In this document: positions 23,722 through 31,944 of the stretch, piece after piece
Position numbering within the stretch: the first letter of the stretch is position 1
Layout of the letters: the number at the start of each line of letters is the position of its first letter
From: an uncultured Acetatifactor sp.
GTDB lineage: Bacteria; Bacillota; Clostridia; Lachnospirales; Lachnospiraceae
Length of the DNA stretch: 44,767 nt
Assembly (NCBI GenBank): GCA_910577185.1
Contig: CAJTLR010000025.1
Span: forward strand, 1-44,767
Direction: 5' to 3'
Position numbers and translations under genes: made by a program
Notes under the pieces: model-generated
Told to the model about the DNA's origin: nothing
Database searches by the model: none
Seen by the model: only the letters and a program-made list of their open reading frames with translations

Positions 23722-24813
23722 ATGGAAAGAGTGATCAGGCCGGGGCAATATTACGGCAGCCGGAAGGGGATGCTGGCAAAGTATGACCGTCTGGCGCGGA
23801 AGGATGCGTTTACCGGGGCGTCGGCGGAGGAATTTGAGCAGTGGGGAAAGCAGGCCAGGAAGACTCTTGGGAAACTGCTGGGCCTGGAGAACATGGAGAA
23901 ATGTCCTCTGGAGCCCAAAGTGCTGGAGCGGGTGGAGGCTGCGGAAGGAATTCTGCGGGAGAAGGTGCTGCTGCAGGTGGAGCCGGAAGTCTATATGCCG
24001 GTGTATATTCTGATACCGGAGAAAAAACAGGAAGAAAAGCAGGACTGTTTTATCGCCCTGCCGGGCCATATGGGAGCCGGAAAGTACAGTGTGGCGGGCT
24101 GCACGGAGATTCCCGTGGTGCGGGAGGCCATAGAACGTTTTCACTATGATTACGGAATGCAGCTTGCCAGAAGGGGATACGTGGCGTTGTGCCCGGACTG
24201 CCGGGGCTTCGGCGAGCGCAGGGAAGAGGATTTGCAGAAGGACACGGAAGAGGCCTTTTTGTCAGGCAGCTGTTACCAGCTGGCGCATATGGCGGAGCCA
24301 CTGGGGCTGACTGTGGCGGGAATGTGCACCCATGACGTGATGCGCCTTGTGGATTATATTGAGGAGAGGGGAGAATGGCGGCTGGAGACGCTGGGCTGTC
24401 TGGGTTTTTCCGGCGGCGGCATGCAGACGCTGTGGGCGGCGGCCCTGGATGACAGAATCCGGCAGGCGGTGATCAGCGGATATCTGTACGGTTACAAGGA
24501 TTCCCTTCTGATCTTAAACGGCAACTGCAGCTGCAATTATGTGCCGCATCTGTGGGAGCATTTTGACATGGGGGATATCGCCTCCCTGATCGCACCCAGG
24601 CCGCTTCTGGTCCAGTCCTGCCGGGACGACCATCTCAACGGCCCCAGGGGACTGGAGAATGTGTATGAACAGCTGGAAGTGATCCGGAAAGCATATGGTC
24701 TGTACGGAAAAGAAGATTTTCTGCGGCATGATATCCGTGAAGGCGGACATTGCTGGCACGGGGAGGCCCTGGATGCGGTGACGGTGATGACCGGACAGGC
24801 GCAGGGACGCTGA
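23722..24813 (+). CDS. Alpha/beta hydrolase, acetyl-xylan-esterase/dienelactone-hydrolase-like
   Basis: A 363-aa cytoplasmic hydrolase. It has the nucleophile elbow GFSGGG (Ser230), a following acid candidate in CRDDHLNGP (Asp302/Asp303) and a C-terminal GGHCWHG with His343 as the probable catalytic base. The stretch ARRGYVALCPDCRGFGERRE is typical of large deacetylase-like alpha/beta hydrolases (Abhydrolase_7/acetyl xylan esterase type). There is no signal peptide. The start at ATG 23722 follows AAGGAG by eight bases. It has its own promoter but lies directly after importer 2, so it may remove acetyl or other acyl groups from imported oligosaccharides. The substrate is not determinable; a plain carboxylesterase remains possible. 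Confidence 0.82.
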   Translation: MERVIRPGQYYGSRKGMLAKYDRLARKDAFTGASAEEFEQWGKQARKTLGKLLGLENMEKCPLEPKVLERVEAAEGILREKVLLQVEPEVYMPVYILIPEKKQEEKQDCFIALPGHMGAGKYSVAGCTEIPVVREAIERFHYDYGMQLARRGYVALCPDCRGFGERREEDLQKDTEEAFLSGSCYQLAHMAEPLGLTVAGMCTHDVMRLVDYIEERGEWRLETLGCLGFSGGGMQTLWAAALDDRIRQAVISGYLYGYKDSLLILNGNCSCNYVPHLWEHFDMGDIASLIAPRPLLVQSCRDDHLNGPRGLENVYEQLEVIRKAYGLYGKEDFLRHDIREGGHCWHGEALDAVTVMTGQAQGR

Positions 24814-24948
24814 CGCAGACACGCCGGTCCGGGGAAGAAAGAGGGCGGCAGACACGCCCGGGAATCCGGCTTTCGGCAGGAAAAAGGGCGAATGGAAGGA
24901 ATGCCCCGGCGGGAAACCTGCCGGGAATGGGATACGGAGGCAGCCGAG

Positions 24949-25755
24949 ATGGAAGCTTATCGGGATTTTGCGCGGGTTTACGACAAGTTTATGGACAATA
25001 TTCCGTACACGGAGTGGGGGGAGAGACTGGATGCCCTGATACGAAAATACGGGGTGTCAAAACCGGAACGTGATGCGGAAGGGCTGCTGGATGCCGAGCG
25101 GAACCTGGTGGTGGACCTGGGCTGCGGCACGGGAACCCTGACAGAGATGATGTATCAGAAGGGGTATGACCTGGTGGGGGTGGACGTGTCGGACGCCATG
25201 TTGAACATCGCCATGGAGAAAAAGGAGCAAAGCGGCTCGGAAATCCTTTATCTGCAGCAGGACATGCGGGAACTGGAACTGTACGGCACGGTGGGAACCG
25301 TTTACTGTGTGTGTGATTCCCTGAATTATATTCTGGAGGAAGAGGAGCTGGCGGCTGTTTTTTCCCTGGTGAACAATTATCTTTTCCCCGGGGGCGTTTT
25401 TATTTTTGATTTTAACACCGATTATAAATATCATGAGGTGATCGGGGATGCCACCATTGCGGAAAACCGGGAGGACTGCAGTTTTATCTGGGAAAATATT
25501 TACGACCCGGAGGAGGGCATCAACGAATATGACCTGACGCTGTTTGTCAGGCAGGAAGACGAGACATTCCGAAAATATACGGAAACCCATCTGCAGAGAG
25601 GGTATTCCGCGGAGCAGATGAAACGGCTGGCGGAGCAGGCCGGTCTGGCGGTGCTGGAAATCACGGACGCGGACACGGGGCAGGCTGTCACGGACAAAAG
25701 CCAGCGGATTTACATTGTGGCCAGGGAGCAGGACAAGAAAGAGGGAAGAGCATGA
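24949..25755 (+). CDS. Class I SAM-dependent methyltransferase
   Basis: A 268-aa methyltransferase with the SAM-binding motif VVDLGCGTGTL at about residues 50-60, an acidic second strand end (LVGVDVSDAML), LYLQQDMREL as the third motif, and CVCDSLNYI. The N-terminal AYRDFARVYDKFMD is common in small uncharacterised methyltransferases of Firmicutes, which often lie next to hslO. The frame is open upstream to 24892, but GGAGG at 24936-24940 fits ATG 24949. The last four bases ATGA overlap the hslO start, so the two are translationally coupled. The substrate is unknown. Confidence 0.87.
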   Translation: MEAYRDFARVYDKFMDNIPYTEWGERLDALIRKYGVSKPERDAEGLLDAERNLVVDLGCGTGTLTEMMYQKGYDLVGVDVSDAMLNIAMEKKEQSGSEILYLQQDMRELELYGTVGTVYCVCDSLNYILEEEELAAVFSLVNNYLFPGGVFIFDFNTDYKYHEVIGDATIAENREDCSFIWENIYDPEEGINEYDLTLFVRQEDETFRKYTETHLQRGYSAEQMKRLAEQAGLAVLEITDADTGQAVTDKSQRIYIVAREQDKKEGRA

Positions 25756-26630
25756 GGGATTACATTGTACGCGCCGCGGCGGCAGGGGCGCAGATACGGG
25801 CGTTTGCCTGCACTACAAAGGGCGTGACGGAGGCGGCAAGGCAGGCCCATGATACCAGCCCTGTGGTTACGGCGGCACTGGGACGGCTCCTTGCCGCCGG
25901 AGCCATGATGGGAAGTATGCTGAAGGGGGAAGAGGATGTACTGACGCTTCAGGTAAAGGGGGACGGTCCCATTGGGGGCATCCTGGTGACAGCCGATTCC
26001 AAAGGCAGCGTAAAAGGATATGCCAATGTGCCGGATGTGATACTTCCGGCAAACCAGAAGGGAAAGCTGGATGTGGCAGGAGCCGTGGGCCGTGGGACGC
26101 TGCGCGTGATCAGGGATATGGGTTTAAAAGAACCCTATGTGGGGCAGACTTTACTGCAGACCAGTGAAATTGCGGAGGATCTGACCTATTATTTCGCCAC
26201 ATCGGAGCAGGTGCCTTCCTCGGTGGGGCTGGGTGTCCTTATGGAGAGGGACAATACCGTGCGGCAGGCGGGAGGCTTTATTCTCCAGCTGATGCCCTTT
26301 GCGGAGGAGGCGGCAGTGGCCAGGCTGGAGCAGAATCTGGCCCGGATTACTTCTGTCACGGCCCTGCTGGATGCGGGAAATACGCCGGAACGGATGCTGG
26401 AGCTGCTTCTGGAGGGGCTGGAGCCGGAGATACTGGAAACCATGCCCACAGCCTTTTCCTGCAACTGCGACAGAAAGAGAATCGAGAAGGTTCTGGTGAG
26501 CCTTGGAAAAGAAGAGATGAAGGATATGATAGAGGAAGGCCGGGAAATAGAGGTAAACTGTCAGTTCTGCAACCGGCATTACCAATTCAGTGTGGAGGAG
26601 TTAAAGAAGCTTTACCACAAGGCGGGATGA
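25752..26630 (+). CDS. hslO: Hsp33 redox-regulated chaperone
   Basis: A 292-aa cytosolic holdase chaperone switched on by oxidation. The N-terminal domain shows AFACTTKGVTEAARQAH and VKGDGPIGGI, as usual for Hsp33. The C-terminal redox switch has all four zinc cysteines: a C-x-C pair in SCNCDRKR and a C-x-x-C pair in CQFCNRHY, about 30 residues apart. The length is normal for the family. ATG 25752 overlaps the upstream methyltransferase stop (ATGA). No terminator is visible in the 127 bases before nadE, so co-transcription is possible. Confidence 0.96.
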   Translation: MRDYIVRAAAAGAQIRAFACTTKGVTEAARQAHDTSPVVTAALGRLLAAGAMMGSMLKGEEDVLTLQVKGDGPIGGILVTADSKGSVKGYANVPDVILPANQKGKLDVAGAVGRGTLRVIRDMGLKEPYVGQTLLQTSEIAEDLTYYFATSEQVPSSVGLGVLMERDNTVRQAGGFILQLMPFAEEAAVARLEQNLARITSVTALLDAGNTPERMLELLLEGLEPEILETMPTAFSCNCDRKRIEKVLVSLGKEEMKDMIEEGREIEVNCQFCNRHYQFSVEELKKLYHKAG

Positions 26631-26757
26631 CAGACTGCAGCCTGCCGGAAGGGCATGGGAAGGAGCACTGGGAACCCGCGCGCGGAGCATGGGACAGCGT
26701 GCGGCGTCAGCCCGGGGACAGGATGCCCGGTGAAGGCCGGACGGGAAAAGGAGCGGC

Positions 26758-28674
26758 ATGAATCAGGGATTTATCAAAGTGGCGGCTGTGACGCCGAAAA
26801 TCAGGGTGGCAGACCCTGTCCATAACCGGAAGGAAATCTGCGGGAAACTGGAGGAGGCCTGCGCGGCAGGGGCAAAGATCATTGTCTTTCCGGAGCTTTG
26901 TCTCACGGGCTATACCTGCGGGGAGTTGTTTCTGCAGGAGATTCTGCTGAAAGCGGCCTCGGCGCGGCTGCAGGAGATTGCGGAATATACCAGGGGCAGG
27001 GATGCCCTGGTCTTTGTGGGGCTTCCCATGGAATATGACGGCAGGCTTTACAATGTGGCGGCGGCGGTTCAGGACGGGGAAGTTCTGGGACTGATACCCA
27101 AGGCCAATATTCCTTCCTACGGGGAATTTTATGAGGGACGGCATTTTACCCCAGGCAACAGGGAGCCCTTTCTGGTTCCTTTCGGGGAAAAGCAGGTTCC
27201 CTTTGGAACGAACATTCTCTTTTGCTGTGAAAACGTACATGGACTGACGGTAGGATGTGAAGTGTGTGAGGATTTGTGGGTGGCGGATTCTCCGGGAACC
27301 GGCCATGCCCTGAAAGGAGCCACGGTTCTGGTGAATCTCTCGGCTTCCAACGAGACCATCGGCAAGGATGCTTACAGGGAACTGCTGGTGAAATCTGCCA
27401 GCGCAAGGCTGATCTGCGGCTATGTGTACACCTCCGCAGGAGAAGGGGAATCCACCCAGGATGTGGTGTTCGGAGGGCATAATCTGATCGCGGAAAACGG
27501 CATTCTGCTGGCTCAGGTAAAGAAATTTACCTGCCAGACCATATACGGCGACCTGGATGTGGAGAAAATTCTTTCTGACAGGAGACGCATGGGGACTTTC
27601 GGCCGGGAACCCCGGGAGGCTTATGTGAAAATTCCGTTCCGGCTGAAAGTGGAGGAGACCAGACTGGACAGGACTTTCGGGCGTCTGCCTTTTGTGCCGG
27701 AGGATGCGGCCGGGAGGGAGGAGAGATGCCAGGAAATCCTGTCCATACAGTCCTATGGCCTGAAGAAAAGATTTGAGCATACGGGCCTCTCCTCGGCTGT
27801 CATCGGGGTGTCGGGAGGACTGGATTCCACCCTGGCGCTGCTGGTCACGGTGCGTACCTTTGACCTGCTGGGCCTTTCCAGAAAGGGAATCAGGGCAGTG
27901 ACCATGCCCTGCTTCGGTACCACGGACAGAACCTATGAAAATGCCTGCAGGCTGGCCGAAACTCTGGGAGTCACTCTGGAAGAGGTGGATATCAGGGAGG
28001 CGGTGGAGGTTCATTTCCGTGATATCGGCCAGGACAGGGAAAAACATGATGTGACATATGAAAACGGGCAGGCCAGGGAGAGAACCCAGGTGCTCATGGA
28101 TGTGGCAAACCAGAGCAACGGGCTTGTCATCGGCACAGGGGACATGTCGGAGCTGGCGCTGGGCTGGGCCACTTACAATGGCGACCATATGTCCATGTAC
28201 GGGGTCAACGGGGGCGTGCCCAAGACGCTGGTACGGCATCTGGTAAAATATTACGGGGATACCTGCGGGGACAGGGAACTGGCCGGAGTGCTGGAAGATG
28301 TGCTGGATACGCCGGTGAGCCCGGAACTTCTTCCCCCGGTGGACGGGAAGATTTCCCAGAAGACGGAAGACCTGGTGGGGCCTTATGAGCTTCATGACTT
28401 CTTCCTGTATTATATGCTCCGGTGCGGTTATCCGCCGGCAAAGGTGTACCGTGTGGCAAAGCTGGCCTTTGCCGGACGGTACGGGGACGAAACGATTTTA
28501 AAGTGGCTGAAAGTATTTTACAGAAGATTTTTCGCGCAGCAGTTTAAACGGTCCTGCCTGCCGGATGGGCCCAAGGTGGGAAGCGTGGCATTATCCCCCA
28601 GGGGAGACCTGAGAATGCCTTCCGACGCCAGTGTGCGGCTGTGGATGGAGGAGGCAGAGGCAATAAATTCATAG
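26758..28674 (+). CDS. nadE: Glutamine-dependent NAD+ synthetase
   Basis: A 638-aa two-domain enzyme for the last step of NAD synthesis, converting deamido-NAD to NAD using glutamine and ATP. The N-terminal nitrilase-type glutaminase domain (about residues 1-290) has its Glu-Lys-Cys set in FPELCLTGY, PKANIPSYGEFYE and VGCEVCEDLW. The C-terminal synthetase domain has the P-loop-like GVSGGLDSTLAL near residue 350 and ends with the family motif SLSPRGDLRMPSDAS-like sequence. ATG 26758 follows AAAAGGAG. Its 3' end overlaps the convergent LysR gene by 157 bases. The length and intact motifs indicate a working glutamine-type enzyme. Confidence 0.96.
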   Translation: MNQGFIKVAAVTPKIRVADPVHNRKEICGKLEEACAAGAKIIVFPELCLTGYTCGELFLQEILLKAASARLQEIAEYTRGRDALVFVGLPMEYDGRLYNVAAAVQDGEVLGLIPKANIPSYGEFYEGRHFTPGNREPFLVPFGEKQVPFGTNILFCCENVHGLTVGCEVCEDLWVADSPGTGHALKGATVLVNLSASNETIGKDAYRELLVKSASARLICGYVYTSAGEGESTQDVVFGGHNLIAENGILLAQVKKFTCQTIYGDLDVEKILSDRRRMGTFGREPREAYVKIPFRLKVEETRLDRTFGRLPFVPEDAAGREERCQEILSIQSYGLKKRFEHTGLSSAVIGVSGGLDSTLALLVTVRTFDLLGLSRKGIRAVTMPCFGTTDRTYENACRLAETLGVTLEEVDIREAVEVHFRDIGQDREKHDVTYENGQARERTQVLMDVANQSNGLVIGTGDMSELALGWATYNGDHMSMYGVNGGVPKTLVRHLVKYYGDTCGDRELAGVLEDVLDTPVSPELLPPVDGKISQKTEDLVGPYELHDFFLYYMLRCGYPPAKVYRVAKLAFAGRYGDETILKWLKVFYRRFFAQQFKRSCLPDGPKVGSVALSPRGDLRMPSDASVRLWMEEAEAINS

Positions 28675-29537
28675 AGCAGATTTGAGGCGGGGCTTTTCCC
28701 CCGTCCCTTGTCCGAGACCATCTGAATGGAACGCTGCGGGACAGGGCAGCTGAGGGGGATTTGCACCAGCCTCTTTTCCTGTAAGAACGGCATGGCCAGC
28801 TGTCCGGGGACAAAACCGATTCCCAGATTGGCTTCTATCAGGGGCAGCATAAGGTCGGATGTGGCAACTTCCATGTCAAGTTCCATATCCGACTTATTTT
28901 CCATAAAAAAATTCCGGTACAGTTCATAGGTGGCGGTTCCCCGGCCCAGTCCCACCCAGGGGTATTTCTTCAGGTCTTTCAGGTTTGCGGGTGTTTCGCA
29001 TAAATCCTGATACTGGGTTCCGCCGGCCAGTATTTCCTGAAAATCAAACAATTTTTCCTGAAAAAACGTTTCATCCGTTTCCAGAGGGCCGGTGACCACC
29101 GCAAAATCCAGTCTGCCGCTGACCAGGGATTTCAATATCTCAGGCGTTGTATGGTTGTGAATCTGGATTTTTACGGCAGGGTATTCCAGCCTAAAATCCC
29201 GAAGCGCATCCAGCAGGAAGAGATGAAGCGCCGTCTCCGTTGCACCTACCACAGCCGTGCCCCGCTGGGGGGAATCCGATCTGCCGATCTCCTCCTGGGC
29301 GAGGAGCAGATGCCTGTACGCGATTTCCACATGGGAACAGAGTGTCTCACCTTCCTCCGTCAGGCGTATGCCCCGGGCTTCCCGCAGGAACAGCCTGCAG
29401 TTCAGCTGTGATTCCAGCAGCTTCATGGCCCGGGTCACATTTGGCTGGCTGCTTCCCAGCGCAGCGGCGGCCCTGGTGAGATTCTGATATTTTGCCACAT
29501 AATAGAAAATCTTATAATATTCAAAGTTAATATCCAT
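28518..29537 (-). CDS. LysR-family transcriptional regulator
   Basis: A 339-aa regulator. Residues 1-60 hold the winged helix-turn-helix (INFEYYKIFYYVAKYQNLT, then SQPNVTRAMKLLE). A substrate-binding-like effector domain runs to about residue 295. The last 45 or so residues go beyond the usual LysR end and lie antisense to the end of nadE. ATG 29535-29537 starts the helix-turn-helix but has no good ribosome site. It is divergent from a MATE exporter, 110 bases apart, and probably controls it and itself. Two GATATAT repeats 11 bases apart (29546-29552 and 29557-29563) lie in the intergenic region. Confidence 0.9.
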   Translation of the reverse strand: MDINFEYYKIFYYVAKYQNLTRAAAALGSSQPNVTRAMKLLESQLNCRLFLREARGIRLTEEGETLCSHVEIAYRHLLLAQEEIGRSDSPQRGTAVVGATETALHLFLLDALRDFRLEYPAVKIQIHNHTTPEILKSLVSGRLDFAVVTGPLETDETFFQEKLFDFQEILAGGTQYQDLCETPANLKDLKKYPWVGLGRGTATYELYRNFFMENKSDMELDMEVATSDLMLPLIEANLGIGFVPGQLAMPFLQEKRLVQIPLSCPVPQRSIQMVSDKGRGKSPASNLLYEFIASASSIHSRTLASEGILRSPLGDNATLPTLGPSGRQDRLNCCAKNLL

Positions 29538-29572
29538 AATTTTTTGATATATCCCCGATATATAATATATAT

Positions 29573-29601
29573 TTGTTGTATGGTATCAATGGTATTATAA
29601 T
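29573..29601 (+). promoter_or_regulatory. Promoter of the MATE exporter gene
   Basis: TTGTTG (29573-29578) and a perfect TATAAT (29596-29601) are separated by 17 bases. The transcription start is expected near 29608, 40 bases before ATG 29648. It lies next to the GATATAT repeats that could bind the divergent LysR protein. Confidence 0.7.
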
Positions 29602-29647
29602 ACAGTCTTGGAGAGATGTAAATCAGGAGAGGGAAGGATATGGGCTT

Positions 29648-31000
29648 ATGAATAAGGATTTGACGGAGGGAAAACCGGAGAGGGTATTATGGAGGTTCTG
29701 TCTGCCACTGTTTGGCAGCGTGATCTTTCAACAGCTTTACAATATTGCGGACAGTCTGGTGGCCGGAAAATTTATCGGTGAAAATGCGCTGGCGGCAGTG
29801 GGAAACAGCTATGAGATCACCCTGATTTTTATTGCGTTTGCGTTTGGCTGCAACATGGGATGTTCCGTGATCGTTTCCCAGCTGTTCGGCGCGAAAAAAT
29901 ATGCGGAATTGAAGACCGCGGTGACCACCACATGTATTTTCAGCGCCGTTCTCTGCGGTATTCTGATGATTACGGGGATTGTGGGATGTGACCCGCTGCT
30001 GTATTTCATAAAGACGCCGGAGGAAGTGTTTTCGGATTCCCGGTTATATCTGGACATTTATGTATGGGGGCTGCCGTTTGTGTTTTTCTATAACATTGCA
30101 ACCGGAATTTTTTCCGCGATGGGAGATTCCGGCACGCCTTTTTATTTTCTGGCAGCTTCCTCCCTGGCAAATATTGCGGTGGACATTCTGTTTGTAAAGA
30201 GCTTCCATATGGGCGTGGCAGGTGTGGCATGGGCTACATTTCTCTGTCAGGGGGTCAGCTGTGTCCTGGCGGTGGCCGTGGTCTGGAAGCGGCTGGGAAA
30301 AATTGAGATCTCAGGGAAGGCTGCCCTGTTTGACCGGGCGCTTCTGAAAAAAATACTGGCGGTGGCCGTTCCCAGCATTTTGCAGCAAAGTTTTGTTTCG
30401 GTGGGTAATATCATGATCCAGAGTGTGATCAACGGCTTCGGGGCTTCCGTCATGGCAGGCTATTCCGCAGCGGTTAAGCTGAATACCATGGTCATCACTT
30501 CTTTTACCACCATAGGAAACGGCATTTCCAATTTTTCTGCCCAGAATCTGGGCGCCCGCAAATACGAGCGGATCGGACAAGGCTTTCGCGCAGGGCTGAA
30601 AATGGTATGGTGCCTGTGCGTTCCCTTCTGTCTGCTTTATGTGGTGTGCGGAAGGTATTTCCTGCTTCTTTTTATGGAGAAAAGCTCCGGGGATGCCCTG
30701 ATGACAGGCATGGAGTTTTTGTGGATTCTCTCCCCGTTTTACTTTGTGGTGTCCGCCAAACTGGCTGCGGACGGCATTCTGCGGGGAGTGAGCGCCATGG
30801 GAAAGTTTATGGCAGCCACATTCACGGACCTGATTCTGCGTGTGGTGCTGGCCTTTGTATTTTCCGGATGGACCGGCAGCGCCATGGGAATCTGGTGTGC
30901 ATGGCCTGTGGGCTGGACAGTGGCCATGGTGCTTTCCGTGTGTTTTTACCGCAAGGAATACGAAGAAATACGGAAGTATGGTTCCGGGGCGGCAGGCTGA
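29648..31000 (+). CDS. MATE-family multidrug/solute exporter
   Basis: A 450-aa inner membrane antiporter with about 12 hydrophobic segments. The N-terminal half begins PERVLWRFCLPLFGSVIFQQ, followed by LYNIADSLVAGKFIGENALAAVG, a typical MATE signature. The middle has SQLFGAKKYAEL, and the second half repeats the pattern (PSILQQSFVSVGNIMIQSVI, then QNLGARKYERIGQG). ATG 29648 is chosen because AAGGA lies about nine bases upstream and the promoter would start at about 29608. The longer frame from 29573 would begin inside the -35 box. The substrate is unknown; drugs, toxic metabolites or organic cations are usual, driven by Na+ or H+. The divergent LysR gene is the likely regulator. Confidence 0.93.
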   Translation: MNKDLTEGKPERVLWRFCLPLFGSVIFQQLYNIADSLVAGKFIGENALAAVGNSYEITLIFIAFAFGCNMGCSVIVSQLFGAKKYAELKTAVTTTCIFSAVLCGILMITGIVGCDPLLYFIKTPEEVFSDSRLYLDIYVWGLPFVFFYNIATGIFSAMGDSGTPFYFLAASSLANIAVDILFVKSFHMGVAGVAWATFLCQGVSCVLAVAVVWKRLGKIEISGKAALFDRALLKKILAVAVPSILQQSFVSVGNIMIQSVINGFGASVMAGYSAAVKLNTMVITSFTTIGNGISNFSAQNLGARKYERIGQGFRAGLKMVWCLCVPFCLLYVVCGRYFLLLFMEKSSGDALMTGMEFLWILSPFYFVVSAKLAADGILRGVSAMGKFMAATFTDLILRVVLAFVFSGWTGSAMGIWCAWPVGWTVAMVLSVCFYRKEYEEIRKYGSGAAG

Positions 31001-31277
31001 CAGGGAATAAAAATTGTGCCGGGGTTCTTTTTGTGATAGAATGAAAACGTCCGTCAGAGACGGCTGGCCGCAGAATCCCCGGAAAATTCCGTGGGCCGGT
31101 CCTGCAGGTGCGTCACAGACGGAACATAGGATCAGGAGGAGACGGAAATCAGGTTTTTGGCGGAGCGGAGATGCCGGCAAAAGAGCGGGGAAGGCAGGGG
31201 AAACCGGCCTGTATCCCGCTGGTTTGCCATACATGGATACAAGGGATTTCCCCTGGCGTGCGTGCGGAAAATATGCG
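31001..31277 (+). other. Intergenic region with an orphan promoter; no supported gene
   Basis: TTGTGC (31014-31019) and TAGAAT (31037-31042), 17 bases apart, form a fair promoter on the plus strand just after the MATE gene. Downstream is a perfect CCGTC/GACGG stem near 31050-31062. A short frame from ATG 31169 (about 49 codons) has no ribosome site and runs into the antisense of the next gene. The transcript could be a small or antisense RNA; I cannot support a protein. Confidence 0.35.
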
Positions 31278-31748
31278 TTATTCCGTCTCTGTTTTTGCCT
31301 TTTCAAGTGAGTTCTGAATGGCCTCCAGCAGAACCAAAGAGGTGTATTTGCTTTCTGTGCTGTAGGTGATGGATTCCAGGGACTGTTTGTCATAAACCTG
31401 CTCACAGATGGAATCAAAGGTGGGCTGGAGCAGCGGATACATGGTGGCAACGGCATCATTGAGGTTTACCATGCGGATAGAAGTGATGGAATCTTTATCC
31501 ACAATGACTTCCACATCAATATTCTGGCTGCCCAGGACCAGTTCCGTGGTGTAGATGCCGGGTATGTAGAGGGAGGCGGTTTCCGCAATGTCCGACTCCG
31601 GCGTGGGGGCTGGAGAATCTTCTTTTTTGGCTCCAGGCAGGAACATTACGATCAGAAGGATGACAAACAGAATCCCCAGAACGGCAAAAATCCCGGTATA
31701 AATCAATTCTTTCATGTGAAGTACGACAATTTTGGTCTTAGCGCTCAT
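31278..31748 (-). CDS. Membrane-anchored protein with degenerate FMN-binding-like domain
   Basis: A 156-aa protein. Residues 11-37 form one transmembrane segment (GIFAVLGILFVILLIVMFLPG), followed by a Pro/Ser/Asp linker and an extracytoplasmic domain of about 100 residues. The pattern YTTELVLGSQNIDVEVIVD, then IRMVNL, then TSLVLLEAIQNSLEKAK resembles the FMN-binding (RnfG/NqrC-type) fold. The flavin-attachment motif S-G-A-T-x-T/S is replaced by STESKYTS, so covalent flavin is unlikely. ATG 31748 is preferred to the upstream frame start at 31778 because AGGGG lies about eight bases before it. The gene stands alone on the minus strand between the MATE gene and glnA. The function is unknown. Confidence 0.7.
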   Translation of the reverse strand: MSAKTKIVVLHMKELIYTGIFAVLGILFVILLIVMFLPGAKKEDSPAPTPESDIAETASLYIPGIYTTELVLGSQNIDVEVIVDKDSITSIRMVNLNDAVATMYPLLQPTFDSICEQVYDKQSLESITYSTESKYTSLVLLEAIQNSLEKAKTETE

Positions 31749-31872
31749 TCTTATTCCCCTTAAAACTTGTTTGGTCATTTTTTCTTAATAATAGATATGT
31801 GGGAAAGTGGGGAAATATTCATATTGCCATATGCAAAAGAAGGATGCCGGGTAAAAAAACGCAGGGTTTCTA

Positions 31873-31902
31873 ATGACAAATGGTATCAGTCTGTGTTAGA
31901 CT
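31873..31902 (+). promoter_or_regulatory. Candidate glnA promoter
   Basis: ATGACA (31873-31878) and TAGACT (31897-31902) are separated by 18 bases. The transcription start would be near 31909, leaving a leader of about 35 bases. No paired hexaloop hairpin of the kind bound by ANTAR proteins is visible in that leader. The AAAACGTT at 31904-31911 resembles the LacI-like motif but is probably chance. Confidence 0.45.
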
Positions 31903-31944
31903 AAAAACGTTGGAAAATGCATGTTATGGAGGGGCGGTGTTTTC

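Noticed and set aside
31045..31140. Possible riboswitch after the MATE gene
   Set aside because: Some short stems and CCGGTCCTGC-like sequence were seen, but no known riboswitch core could be matched and no metabolic gene follows.
31901..31913. LacI-like CTAAAAACGTTGG before glnA
   Set aside because: It is not palindromic beyond AACGTT, and glnA is an unlikely member of a sugar regulon; AT-rich leaders produce such matches by chance.
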